Source: Qipengyuania seohaensis (lineage in GTDB: Bacteria; Pseudomonadota; Alphaproteobacteria; Sphingomonadales; Sphingomonadaceae). From it: DNA of 64,000 bases. Under the pieces are notes generated by a model that saw nothing but the letters and a program-made list of their open reading frames with translations, was not told where the DNA came from and did no database searches. The stretch is from the NCBI RefSeq assembly GCF_002795865.1, contig NZ_CP024920.1:2391001-2455000 (forward strand), read 5' to 3'. Below are positions 54,572 through 63,114 of the stretch, one piece after another (the first letter of the stretch is position 1; the number at the start of each line of letters is the position of its first letter). The translations under genes were made by a program, and so were the position numbers.

Positions 54572-55927
54572 ATGGTCCAACACGCATCCGTTCCGGACAC
54601 GCGTCCACCCAGCGATGTCTCGCCAGCCGTCGGGCTGGTGGGGCTTGCTGCATTGCTCGCATGGGTGTGGATTGCGCGGGACTGGGCGGGAATAGCCGAA
54701 TTCTGGGGGCTGCCGGGCCCGCGAGAGCCACTGGTCGGGCAAAACGCGGCAATTGCCGGCCTCGTCTTCATCACCGTGCCCATGGTTGCGTGGTCGATAC
54801 TCGTCGACAAGGTGCACCTGCGCCCTTCGACCGGGATCGACTGGTCGCTCGGGAAAAGCCGCAAGCCCGATCTCGAGATGTCGCTGACCAAGATCGCGGG
54901 ACTGTGGGCGACCTGGGCCATCCTTGTAGCGCTTTACTGCCTGTGTCGCTGGTACTGGGCCGGAAACTATATTTACGCGCTGAAGGTATTGGCGGTCATG
55001 GGGGCCGCGATGGTGGTGCTGTCGGTGCCCTATGTTCTGTGGCTGGACCGCGTGATGAAGAACCCGCGCGACCATGCCTGGCATTTCGGCGCCATGCTGT
55101 TCATGCGCGACGACTGGGACCGCGGGGAGGTGCTGAAGCACTGGCGCGCATGGATCATCAAGGCCTTTTTCGGCGCTTTCATGATCTCGATCGTACCGGT
55201 GAACTTCGCCAATGTAGTGAATGCCGACCTCTATGAATTCCTGTCCAACCCGGTGATTTTCGCCGTGGTGCTGATCAACCTGCTGTTCCTCGTCGATGTG
55301 ATGGTGGGCGCGGTGGGATACATTGTGACGTTACGTCCGCTCGATGCGCACATCCGGTCCGGCAATCCCTTCCTCGGCGGCTGGCTGGCAGCGCTGGTGT
55401 GCTATCCGCCGTTCGTGTGGGGCATCCTCGGCAACGGGCAGGTCATGAGCTACGAACACCATGTCGAACAATGGCATTACTGGCTGGCCGGAAACGAGGT
55501 TGTCCTGTGGCTGTGGGCGGGATTGCTGGTCTGCCTGACCGCGATTTATGCGTGGGCGACGTTCGCCTTCGGTATCCGGTTTTCCAACCTCACCTACCGC
55601 GGTGTGCTGACCAACGGCCCGTATCGCTTCACCCGGCACCCTGCGTATCTGTCCAAGAACCTGTTCTGGTGGTGCAGCGTGATGCCGTTCCTCGTCGTGA
55701 ACCAGAGCCCGGTGGATGCGATCCGCAACACCTTCTTCCTCCTCTGCGTGAACGGCATCTATTATTGGCGTGCGCGCACGGAAGAGGCGCACCTGCTGGC
55801 CGAGGACCAGAAATATCGCGATTATTACGCGTGGATGGGGCGCAACGGCCTGATTACCGCGCCGCTGACGAGGCTTTTCGCGAAGTTTACGCCGCGCCCG
55901 CGGGCACCGGCACAACCTGCCGAGTAG
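54572..55927 (+). CDS. Isoprenylcysteine carboxyl methyltransferase-like membrane protein
   Basis: 451 residues with many transmembrane helices. The C-terminal third has the ICMT/PEMT signature region RFTRHPAYLSKNLFWWCSV and RARTEEAHLLAEDQKY. The N-terminal two-thirds is hydrophobic but shows no known motif, so the protein is longer than typical ICMT proteins. Bacterial members methylate small or lipid thiols or amines; target unknown. It follows bamB on the same strand by 52 bases. Confidence 0.8.
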   Translation: MVQHASVPDTRPPSDVSPAVGLVGLAALLAWVWIARDWAGIAEFWGLPGPREPLVGQNAAIAGLVFITVPMVAWSILVDKVHLRPSTGIDWSLGKSRKPDLEMSLTKIAGLWATWAILVALYCLCRWYWAGNYIYALKVLAVMGAAMVVLSVPYVLWLDRVMKNPRDHAWHFGAMLFMRDDWDRGEVLKHWRAWIIKAFFGAFMISIVPVNFANVVNADLYEFLSNPVIFAVVLINLLFLVDVMVGAVGYIVTLRPLDAHIRSGNPFLGGWLAALVCYPPFVWGILGNGQVMSYEHHVEQWHYWLAGNEVVLWLWAGLLVCLTAIYAWATFAFGIRFSNLTYRGVLTNGPYRFTRHPAYLSKNLFWWCSVMPFLVVNQSPVDAIRNTFFLLCVNGIYYWRARTEEAHLLAEDQKYRDYYAWMGRNGLITAPLTRLFAKFTPRPRAPAQPAE

Positions 55928-56230
55928 TCAGCCGAGCGGCTGGCCGTCGTCGGTTTCGTAGATCCGCAGGTCGCGCGAAACGGGCGGATTGTTCGCCATG
56001 ACTTCCTGGAAAGCCGCCATGTGCGCCGATTTGCCATGCGCATCGAGCGCCGCCTTGTCGCGCCACCGCTCGAACAGGACAAGCGTGTTGGGATCGGCCA
56101 GATCGCGCGCGAAAGTATAATCGAGGCAGCCGTCTTCTGCGCGGCTTGCGCGGACCATGGTAATGATCGCGTCCAGCGTGTTGCTGTCGATACCTTCGGC
56201 CAGTCGGATCGTGCCGTTAATCTGGATCAT
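55928..56230 (-). CDS. Antibiotic biosynthesis monooxygenase-fold protein
   Basis: 100 residues of the dimeric alpha/beta barrel (ABM) fold. EDGCLDYTFARDLADPNTLVLFERW and the end HMAAFQEVM match the family, which includes quinol monooxygenases and many uncharacterised proteins. It lies 14 bases beyond gshA on the same strand and abuts the ICMT-like gene convergently. Confidence 0.88.
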   Translation of the reverse strand: MIQINGTIRLAEGIDSNTLDAIITMVRASRAEDGCLDYTFARDLADPNTLVLFERWRDKAALDAHGKSAHMAAFQEVMANNPPVSRDLRIYETDDGQPLG

Positions 56231-56244
56231 CGCCGTGTCCTCTC

Positions 56245-57615
56245 TCAGAAGCTGTATTTGTAGACCCGCTTGATATCGCCGCCCCATTCGCCGTGATAGC
56301 GATCCAGCAGGACTTGCGCGGGCACCTTGCCGCTGGCGACGATCTCGTCGAGCGTTTCGAGGAAGCCCGTTTCGTTGTCGCCCGAGGTATTCAGCCTGCC
56401 GCGCGCAGCGAGACCCGAGCGGGCGATGGCCAGCACGTCCTTCGCCATATCGCGCAGCTTGCCACCACCAGGGATAGGCGCGTCGAGCGCCAGCTTGGGC
56501 ACCGCGTTACGCAGGTTTTCGCGCTCTTCCATCGTCCAGTCCTTGACCAGGTTCCACGCCGCATCGAGCGCGCCCTGGTCGTAGAGCAGGCCGACCCAGA
56601 ATGCGGGAAGGGCGCAGATGCGGCTCCACGGACCGCCGTCCGCGCCGCGCATTTCGAGGAAGCTCTTGAGGCGTACTTCGGGGAAGGCGGTGGAAAGGTG
56701 ATCCCACCAGTCGCTTTGCGTCGGCTTTTCGCCGGGGAGAATCGACAGCTTGCCATCGAGGAATTCGCGGAAACTGAGGCCTGCCGCGTCGAGGTACTTG
56801 CCGTCGCGGAAGACGAAATACATCGGCACGTCGAGCATGTAGTCGACCCAGCGTTCATATCCGAAGCCGTCTTCGAACACGAAGGGCAGCATGCCGGTGC
56901 GATGCGGGTCGGTGTCGCTCCAGATATGGCTGCGATAGGAAAGGTATCCGTTGGGCTTCCCTTCGGTGAAGGGCGAATTGGCGAACAGGGCCGTTGCCAG
57001 CGGTTGCAGCGCGAGGCCGGTGCGGAACTTCTGCACCATGTCCGCTTCCGATGAATAGTCGAGGTTCACCTGGATGGTGCAGGTCCGCAGCATCATGTCG
57101 AGTCCGAGAGTGCCGACGCGCGGCATGTGCCGCATCATGATCTCGTAGCGGCCCTTGGGCATGATCGGCAGCTCTTCGCGGGTCTTGTCGGGCCACATGC
57201 CGAGGCCGAGGAAGCCGACGCCGCAGTCTTCGCCGACACGCTTCACCTGATCGAGGTGTCGTCCGGTTTCGGCGCAGGTCTGGTGCAGGTTTTCCAGCGG
57301 CGCGCCGGATAGCTCCAGCTGGCCGGCCGGTTCTAGGCTGACCGTGCCGTCGTCGCCGCGCATGGCGATGACCTTGCCGCCTTCCTCCACCGGCTCCCAC
57401 CCGAACTGGCGCAGCGACATCAGGATATCGCGAATGCCGCCTGGTTCGTCATAGGAAGGCGCGCGGAAATCCTCGCGGCGGAACACCAGCTTTTCATGCT
57501 CGGTCCCGATGCGCCAGTCGGCCTTCGGTTTTTCGCCAGACTGCATCGGGGCGACCAACTGGTCGCGCGATTCGATGATCGGATCTTCCTTGGCGGAGGT
57601 GTCGCGCGTGCTCAT
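56245..57615 (-). CDS. gshA: Glutamate-cysteine ligase (plant/alphaproteobacterial type)
   Basis: First, rate-limiting step of glutathione synthesis. 456 residues of the GCS2 form. IGTEHEKLVFR near the N-terminus is the conserved metal and nucleotide box, and MRHMPRVGTLGLDMMLRTCTIQVNLDYSSE the glutamate-site region. Glutathione made here supports the GST at 10717. ATG 57615. Confidence 0.95.
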   Translation of the reverse strand: MSTRDTSAKEDPIIESRDQLVAPMQSGEKPKADWRIGTEHEKLVFRREDFRAPSYDEPGGIRDILMSLRQFGWEPVEEGGKVIAMRGDDGTVSLEPAGQLELSGAPLENLHQTCAETGRHLDQVKRVGEDCGVGFLGLGMWPDKTREELPIMPKGRYEIMMRHMPRVGTLGLDMMLRTCTIQVNLDYSSEADMVQKFRTGLALQPLATALFANSPFTEGKPNGYLSYRSHIWSDTDPHRTGMLPFVFEDGFGYERWVDYMLDVPMYFVFRDGKYLDAAGLSFREFLDGKLSILPGEKPTQSDWWDHLSTAFPEVRLKSFLEMRGADGGPWSRICALPAFWVGLLYDQGALDAAWNLVKDWTMEERENLRNAVPKLALDAPIPGGGKLRDMAKDVLAIARSGLAARGRLNTSGDNETGFLETLDEIVASGKVPAQVLLDRYHGEWGGDIKRVYKYSF

Positions 57616-57655
57616 TGGGTGGCGTTAGAAAACCCAATCCCGCTGCGCAAAGGAA

Positions 57656-58411
57656 TTATTCCTCGTCGATCCAGTCGCCTGCCTCAGCCATCCACACGGC
57701 TATTCCCGCAATCGCTGCCGTTTCGCCGCGCAGGATGCGCGGGCCGAGACCGATCGGGCGGGCATTGGGGTGGGCGCGGATCGCCTCTCGTTCTGCATCG
57801 TCGAAGCCGCCTTCGGGCCCGGTGAGCAGTGCTGCCGGGCCGTCCGCATAGCAAAAGGCATCGGCGGCCGGTTCGCCGCCTTCCTCGTCGGCAAAGAACA
57901 GCAGGCGATCTTCGGGCCAATCGCGCAGCAGGGCGTCGAGCTTCACCGGCTCTGCTACCTGGGGGAGAGCAGTACGGGCACATTGCTCTGCCGCTTCGGT
58001 CACTATGGCAGAAGCACGGTCGAGGTTGAGTTTGTCCGCAACGCAGCGCCGCGTGACGACCGGCGCGATCCGGTCGACGCCGAGCTCGGTCGCCTTTTCC
58101 AGCACCATGTCGAAGCGGTCTTTTTTCAACAGCGCAGGACACAGCCAGAAATCCGGCACCGGCTCGCGCGGGCGCTGGTGATGGGTCGGTTGCAGCGTCA
58201 CGTGACGCTTGCCGGCTTCGACCACTTCGGCGGCCCACTCGCCAGTCACGTTGTCGCACAGGATCACCGCGTCGCCGGGGGATACCCTCATGACCTTGGT
58301 CAGGTAGTGCGCCTGATTGCCCTCTATCTGAACGGTCGCATGGTTCGAAAGTTCGGTGTCGACGAACAGGCGGGGAGCGCTCTTGGGCGGCCAGGCGGCT
58401 GTTGCAGGCAT
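57656..58411 (-). CDS. rsmE: 16S rRNA m3U1498 methyltransferase
   Basis: 251 residues of the SPOUT class. The knot motif LLTGPEGGFDDAEREAI and LGPRILRGETAAIAGIAVW at the C-terminus are diagnostic, and the N-terminal PUA-like domain (APRLFVDTELSNHATVQIEG) is present. It methylates U1498 in the decoding site. ATG 58411 is chosen; the frame is open further up. Divergent from ubiA, 39 bases between starts. Confidence 0.94.
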   Translation of the reverse strand: MPATAAWPPKSAPRLFVDTELSNHATVQIEGNQAHYLTKVMRVSPGDAVILCDNVTGEWAAEVVEAGKRHVTLQPTHHQRPREPVPDFWLCPALLKKDRFDMVLEKATELGVDRIAPVVTRRCVADKLNLDRASAIVTEAAEQCARTALPQVAEPVKLDALLRDWPEDRLLFFADEEGGEPAADAFCYADGPAALLTGPEGGFDDAEREAIRAHPNARPIGLGPRILRGETAAIAGIAVWMAEAGDWIDEE

Positions 58412-58450
58412 GGCTAGCCTGTTGGCGTCTCGCGCATTAGGAAGCAAGCG

Positions 58451-59368
58451 ATGAACGACACCTCCGCCCCTCCGCAGATCGTCCCCGACAGCGAACATCG
58501 CGGACTGGTCGAGCGCCTGCCGCAATTGCCGCGCGACCTTGCGATGCTGGCGCGGTTCGACCGGCCGATCGGCTGGTGGCTGCTGTTCTGGCCCTGCGCA
58601 TGGGGCGTGTGGCTGGCAGGAGCAGGTTGGCAGTTCGCGCTGCTCGGCTGGCTATTGCTCGGCAGCATCGCCATGCGCGGCGCGGGCTGCGTCTATAACG
58701 ACATCGTCGATGCCAAGCTCGACCGGCAGGTGGCGCGCACCGCCAGCCGCCCTGTGGCAAGCGGGCGCGTGTCGAAGAAACTCGCATGGGGCTGGCTGGT
58801 TACGCTGAGCCTCGTCGGCCTCGTCGTCCTGCTGCAACTCGAACCGCTGGCGCAAATGGTCGCGCTGGCCAGCCTTGCGCTGGTTGCGGCCTATCCGTTC
58901 ATGAAGCGCATCACCTGGTGGCCGCAGGCGTGGCTCGGCATGGTCTTCACCTGGGGGCTGCTGGTCGGTTTCACCCATTTCCGCGCCGATAATCTCGATG
59001 CGCTGGCCGCCATGTATGCGGGCGCTGCGCTGTGGGTGATTGGTTACGACACGATCTACGCCATGCAGGACCGCGAGGATGACGCGCTGGTCGGCATACG
59101 CTCGTCCGCACTCCGCCTTGGGGGCAGGGTGCGCGGGGGCGTCGCGCTGTTCTATGGTGGAGCCGTGGCCCTTTGGGCGCTTGCCTTCTGGCTATACCGG
59201 GCGGATTGGATCGCCTTGCTGGCCCTGCTGCCCGCTGCCGCGCATCTGGTATGGCAGGTCGCCACGCTGGATGGCGAGGACCCCGACAATCCGCTCGAAC
59301 GTTTCCGCGCCAACCGCTGGACCGGGGCGCTAGTCGCCGCGGCCTGTTTGGTGGTGGGCAATGCGTGA
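58451..59368 (+). CDS. ubiA: 4-hydroxybenzoate polyprenyltransferase
   Basis: Attaches the polyprenyl chain to 4-hydroxybenzoate in ubiquinone synthesis. 305 residues and about nine transmembrane helices. NDIVDAKLDRQVARTASRP is the first Asp-rich motif and YDTIYAMQDREDDALVG the second. It diverges from rsmE. The other ubiquinone genes are not in the window. Confidence 0.95.
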   Translation: MNDTSAPPQIVPDSEHRGLVERLPQLPRDLAMLARFDRPIGWWLLFWPCAWGVWLAGAGWQFALLGWLLLGSIAMRGAGCVYNDIVDAKLDRQVARTASRPVASGRVSKKLAWGWLVTLSLVGLVVLLQLEPLAQMVALASLALVAAYPFMKRITWWPQAWLGMVFTWGLLVGFTHFRADNLDALAAMYAGAALWVIGYDTIYAMQDREDDALVGIRSSALRLGGRVRGGVALFYGGAVALWALAFWLYRADWIALLALLPAAAHLVWQVATLDGEDPDNPLERFRANRWTGALVAAACLVVGNA

Positions 59369-59456
59369 GCGTGCGACGGCCAAGCCTTGACTCATAGCCC
59401 GCAATCGCCTTGCAGCGGGTAACACCTTTTCTCGCCTTTTTGCGGAGCGCACACCC

Positions 59457-60116
59457 ATGAAATTCTTCGTCGACACTGCCGATATCGCCGACATCAAGGA
59501 AATGGCCGACACCGGCCTGCTCGACGGGGTGACGACCAATCCCTCACTGATCGCCAAGTCGGGTCGCGATTTCATGGAAGTGACCAAGGAAATCTGCGGC
59601 CTTACCGATGGCCCGGTCAGCGCCGAGGTCGTCGCGCTCGACCATGAAACCATGATGAAGGAAGCGGAAACCCTGCGCCGGATCGCGGACAATGTCTGCA
59701 TCAAGGTTCCGCTGACGATCGACGGGCTCAAGACCTGCAAGAAGCTGACCAGCGACGGCACGATGGTCAATGTGACGCTGTGCTTCTCGGCCAACCAGGC
59801 CCTGCTTGCGGCCAAGGCGGGCGCGACCTTCGTGTCGCCTTTCGTTGGCCGCCACGACGACAACGGCTTCGACGGCATGGAGCTGATCGCGGATATCGCG
59901 CAGATCTATTCCAACTACGGCTTCGAGACCGAAATCCTCGTCGCTTCGATCCGCAACCCCGTCCACGTGCTGCAAAGTGCGCGTATCGGTGCCGATGTCG
60001 CCACCATGCCGCCTGCCGTGATCAAGGGCCTCTTCAAGCACGTCCTGACCGACAAGGGCCTGGAAGGCTTCATCAAGGACTGGGAAAAGACTGGCCAAAG
60101 CATCCCGACGTCCTAA
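59457..60116 (+). CDS. fsa: Fructose-6-phosphate aldolase (transaldolase-like)
   Basis: 219 residues of the small transaldolase/FSA group. [27 protein letters not shown] and the Schiff-base Lys83 (CIKVPLT) are present. It interconverts fructose 6-phosphate with dihydroxyacetone and glyceraldehyde 3-phosphate, or acts as a small transaldolase; sequence cannot separate these. Good ribosome site (GCGGAGCG) before ATG. Confidence 0.93.
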   Translation: MKFFVDTADIADIKEMADTGLLDGVTTNPSLIAKSGRDFMEVTKEICGLTDGPVSAEVVALDHETMMKEAETLRRIADNVCIKVPLTIDGLKTCKKLTSDGTMVNVTLCFSANQALLAAKAGATFVSPFVGRHDDNGFDGMELIADIAQIYSNYGFETEILVASIRNPVHVLQSARIGADVATMPPAVIKGLFKHVLTDKGLEGFIKDWEKTGQSIPTS

Positions 60117-60126
60117 CTAGGCCTAC

Positions 60127-61950
60127 GTGACCGACCAGACACCCCTCGACCGCTTCAAGCAGGCACTGACCGGCACCGCCCGCGCCCTGGCGCAGGAGCC
60201 GGAGGTCGAGGTCGCGTGGAGCGCGGACAGCCCGAGCCAGTCGGGCAAGAACTTCCGCGTTCCGCTGCCCGGTCGCACCTTGCCCAAGGACCAGGCGACG
60301 GAAGCGCGCGGCTTTGCCGACAGCTTCGCGCTGCGCCTTCGCCACCACAACGAAGCGCTGCACAATCGCGGCGCGCCGCCCGAACCGATTGCCCGCGCCT
60401 GCTACGATGCGATCGAGCAGGTGCGTTACGAGGCGATCGGCAGCACGCGCTATTCCGGCATTCGCGACAACCTGGACGCGGCGGTCGAACTGCGCACGGC
60501 CAGCGACCCCATCGCGCGCGCCGATGCCGCGAACGAAGTCCCGCTGCCGACTGCGCTTTCCCTGATGCTGCGCGAGGCGCTGACGGGCGAAGCCATACCC
60601 GAGCGCGCGAAGGCGGGCGTCGACATGGTGCGCGAGGACATCCTGTCGAAGATCGGCAGCGATATGGACGATCTTGCAGGAGCGCTCGACGACCAGCGCG
60701 CCTTCCAGGACCTGACGATGGAGATGCTCCGTCATCTCGAGCTGACCTTGCCCGAAATGCCCGAGGACGAGGGCCGCGAGGACGGTGACGAGGACGAGGG
60801 CGATACGCCCGAAGAAGACCAGGACACCGACGAGGAAGACGAGGGCGAGGCCCAGCCGCAGGAAACCGATGCCCGCGGCGAAGTCAGCGACGGCGAAGCC
60901 GATGGCGATGCGGATCAGGACGTCGAGGGCGAGCAGGAAATGTCCGATGGCGATCCTTCGGACGAGGACGGCGAGGGCATGCAGCCCGTCCGCCCGAACC
61001 GACCGTGGACCGACCTGCCCGAAGATTTCAACTACCGCGCCTATACCGACAAGTTCGACGAGGTGGTCGAGGCGCCCGAGCTGTGCGATCACGAGGAACT
61101 GGACCGTCTGCGCGCCTATCTCGACAGCCAGCTTGCTGGCCTGCAGGGCATCGTCACGCGGCTGGCCAACCGGCTCCAGCGCCGCCTCATGGCGCAGCAG
61201 AACCGCAGCTGGGATTTCGACCAGGAAGAAGGCCTGCTCGATGCCGCACGCCTGACCCGCGTGGTCGTCAGCCCCGGCCATGCGCTGTCCTACAAGATGG
61301 AGCGAGACACCGAGTTCAAGGACACGGTCGTCACCCTGCTGATCGACAATTCCGGCTCGATGCGCGGGCGGCCGAGCTCCATCGCTGCGATCAGCGCCGA
61401 CATCATGGCGCGTACGCTCGAACGCTGCGGCGTGAAGACCGAAATCCTCGGCTTCACCACCCGGGCGTGGAAGGGTGGGCAATCACGCGAGGCGTGGCTC
61501 GCCGACGGCCGTCCTGCCGACCCGGGCCGCCTCAACGATCTGCGCCACATCATCTACAAGAAGGCCGACGAACCCTGGCGCCGCGCGCGCCGCAATCTCG
61601 GCCTGATGATGCGCGAAGGGCTGCTGAAGGAAAACATCGACGGCGAGGCGCTGCTCTGGGCGCACACCCGCTTGCTCGCTCGCCCCGAAGACCGCCGCAT
61701 CCTTCTGGTCATCAGCGACGGCGCGCCGGTCGACGACAGCACGCTGAGCGTGAACCAGGCGGGCTATCTCGAAGGGCACCTGCGCAAGGTGATCGAGTGG
61801 ATCGAGAAGCAAAGCCCCGTCCAGCTCGCCGCCATCGGCATCGGCCATGACGTGACCCGCTATTACAAGCGCTCGGTGACGATCATGGACGTGGAACAGC
61901 TCGGGGGGACTATTATCGAGCAACTTGCGGGATTGTTCGAGGTGGAGTGA
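60127..61950 (+). CDS. cobT: CobT-type VWA domain protein (cobaltochelatase subunit family)
   Basis: 607 residues, GTG start. An N-terminal helical domain, an Asp/Glu-rich acidic linker (about 208-288), and a C-terminal von Willebrand A domain with the metal-binding DNSGS at about 407. With CobS it forms the AAA+ complex that assists CobN in aerobic cobalt insertion. cobS is 47 kb away and no cobN is in the window. It starts 10 bases after the aldolase gene, an unusual partner. Confidence 0.94.
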   Translation: MTDQTPLDRFKQALTGTARALAQEPEVEVAWSADSPSQSGKNFRVPLPGRTLPKDQATEARGFADSFALRLRHHNEALHNRGAPPEPIARACYDAIEQVRYEAIGSTRYSGIRDNLDAAVELRTASDPIARADAANEVPLPTALSLMLREALTGEAIPERAKAGVDMVREDILSKIGSDMDDLAGALDDQRAFQDLTMEMLRHLELTLPEMPEDEGREDGDEDEGDTPEEDQDTDEEDEGEAQPQETDARGEVSDGEADGDADQDVEGEQEMSDGDPSDEDGEGMQPVRPNRPWTDLPEDFNYRAYTDKFDEVVEAPELCDHEELDRLRAYLDSQLAGLQGIVTRLANRLQRRLMAQQNRSWDFDQEEGLLDAARLTRVVVSPGHALSYKMERDTEFKDTVVTLLIDNSGSMRGRPSSIAAISADIMARTLERCGVKTEILGFTTRAWKGGQSREAWLADGRPADPGRLNDLRHIIYKKADEPWRRARRNLGLMMREGLLKENIDGEALLWAHTRLLARPEDRRILLVISDGAPVDDSTLSVNQAGYLEGHLRKVIEWIEKQSPVQLAAIGIGHDVTRYYKRSVTIMDVEQLGGTIIEQLAGLFEVE

Positions 61951-61958
61951 GCTAAGCG

Positions 61959-62417
61959 TTGGCGACCCAGAAACACAAAAGACCATTTGATTGGGACTTT
62001 GATCCGTCAGTTCTGAGTGGAATTGCGGGGTGTTCTGCCCTCACCGAATATTTGGGGGAACACCCTTCCTTCCACGATTCTGACCTCGTCGGACTTTATC
62101 TGCGCGATGGGCAGGCTATCGTGGAAATCGAAATGGATGGAGCCTGGCAAAGAGGGACATTCAATCCCGATAAGAAATGCCGGGTGAAAATAGCGATGGT
62201 CCAAGTGGTTGGCTTCCATCTTTTTTGCGCTGTACCCAGCACTGTTCATTCGCTCGGATTTCGTACGATTATAGAAGGCACGGAGTTTCCCCCTAGGTTG
62301 TTTGACGTACGAGCTGGTGACATCGAATTGGGCCTAGAGGATGTCTACGGCACAGGCGGAACAATTCTCGCCCGATCAGCACGGATTGATTTTGTTCCGA
62401 CCAAGGATAGCAAATGA
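61959..62417 (+). CDS. Hypothetical protein, A+T-richer, possibly acquired
   Basis: 152 residues, TTG start with GGAG upstream. The first half, FHDSDLVGLYLRDGQAIVEIEMDG, resembles immunity-protein-like (Imm50-type) sequences, but I cannot confirm the family. There are no membrane helices. Its base composition is visibly more A+T-rich than its neighbours, including runs of A and T rare elsewhere here, which suggests recent transfer. It starts nine bases after cobT and overlaps the nitroreductase start (ATGA). Confidence 0.6.
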   Translation: MATQKHKRPFDWDFDPSVLSGIAGCSALTEYLGEHPSFHDSDLVGLYLRDGQAIVEIEMDGAWQRGTFNPDKKCRVKIAMVQVVGFHLFCAVPSTVHSLGFRTIIEGTEFPPRLFDVRAGDIELGLEDVYGTGGTILARSARIDFVPTKDSK

Positions 62418-63088
62418 ACGTTACCCAAGCCGTCCAGTCTCGCCGCTCCGTCCGCGCCTTTACCGACCAGCCGGTCGACCGAGAAACGCTCATCCGCGTG
62501 CTCGAGAAGGCGCAGCGTTCGCCTTCGGGCGGTAACGTTCAGCCGTGGAATGCCATTATGCTCACCGGCGAGCCGATGCAGGCGTTGTTCGACCGGGTGG
62601 CGCAGGAGTTTCCCAAAGGGCGCGCGGCGCTGAAGCCCGAATACGATATTTATCCCAAGGGTCTCGACGGCGTTTACGAGGAGCGCCGCTTCGGCGTGGG
62701 CGAGGACATGTATTCCTCGCTCGGCATCACCCGAGAGGACAAGGCCAAGCGCCTCATGTGGTTCGCGCAGAACTTTCGCGCCTTCGGGGCGCCGGTGCTG
62801 ATGCTGGTCCACACGCCCAAATACATGGGCCCGCCGCAGTGGAGCGATATCGGCATGTGGCTGCAGACGATCATGCTGCTGCTGCGCGAGGAAGGGCTGG
62901 ATAGCTGCGCGCAGGAAGCCTGGGCCGCCTACAGCCCGCAGGTGCGCGAGATGGTCGACATTCCAGACGACCACACCTTCTTCTGCGGCATGGCCATCGG
63001 TTACCGCGATCCGGATGCTCCGGTGAACCAGTTCGATGTGAAACGCGCCCCGCTGAAAGAATCCGTGCGCTGGGAGGGTTGGCAGTAA
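62414..63088 (+). CDS. Nitroreductase family flavoprotein
   Basis: 224 residues. VQSRRSVRAFTDQPVDRE and RSPSGGNVQPWN are the FMN-binding N-terminal motifs, and the C-terminus gives the second FMN site (CGMAIGYRDPDAPVN). Reduces nitroaromatics or quinones with NAD(P)H; physiological substrate unknown. It begins in the stop of the A+T-rich gene, which may be translationally coupled. Confidence 0.93.
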   Translation: MNVTQAVQSRRSVRAFTDQPVDRETLIRVLEKAQRSPSGGNVQPWNAIMLTGEPMQALFDRVAQEFPKGRAALKPEYDIYPKGLDGVYEERRFGVGEDMYSSLGITREDKAKRLMWFAQNFRAFGAPVLMLVHTPKYMGPPQWSDIGMWLQTIMLLLREEGLDSCAQEAWAAYSPQVREMVDIPDDHTFFCGMAIGYRDPDAPVNQFDVKRAPLKESVRWEGWQ

Positions 63089-63114
63089 GCGCGCCGCGAC
63101 CTAATGCGCACGCC

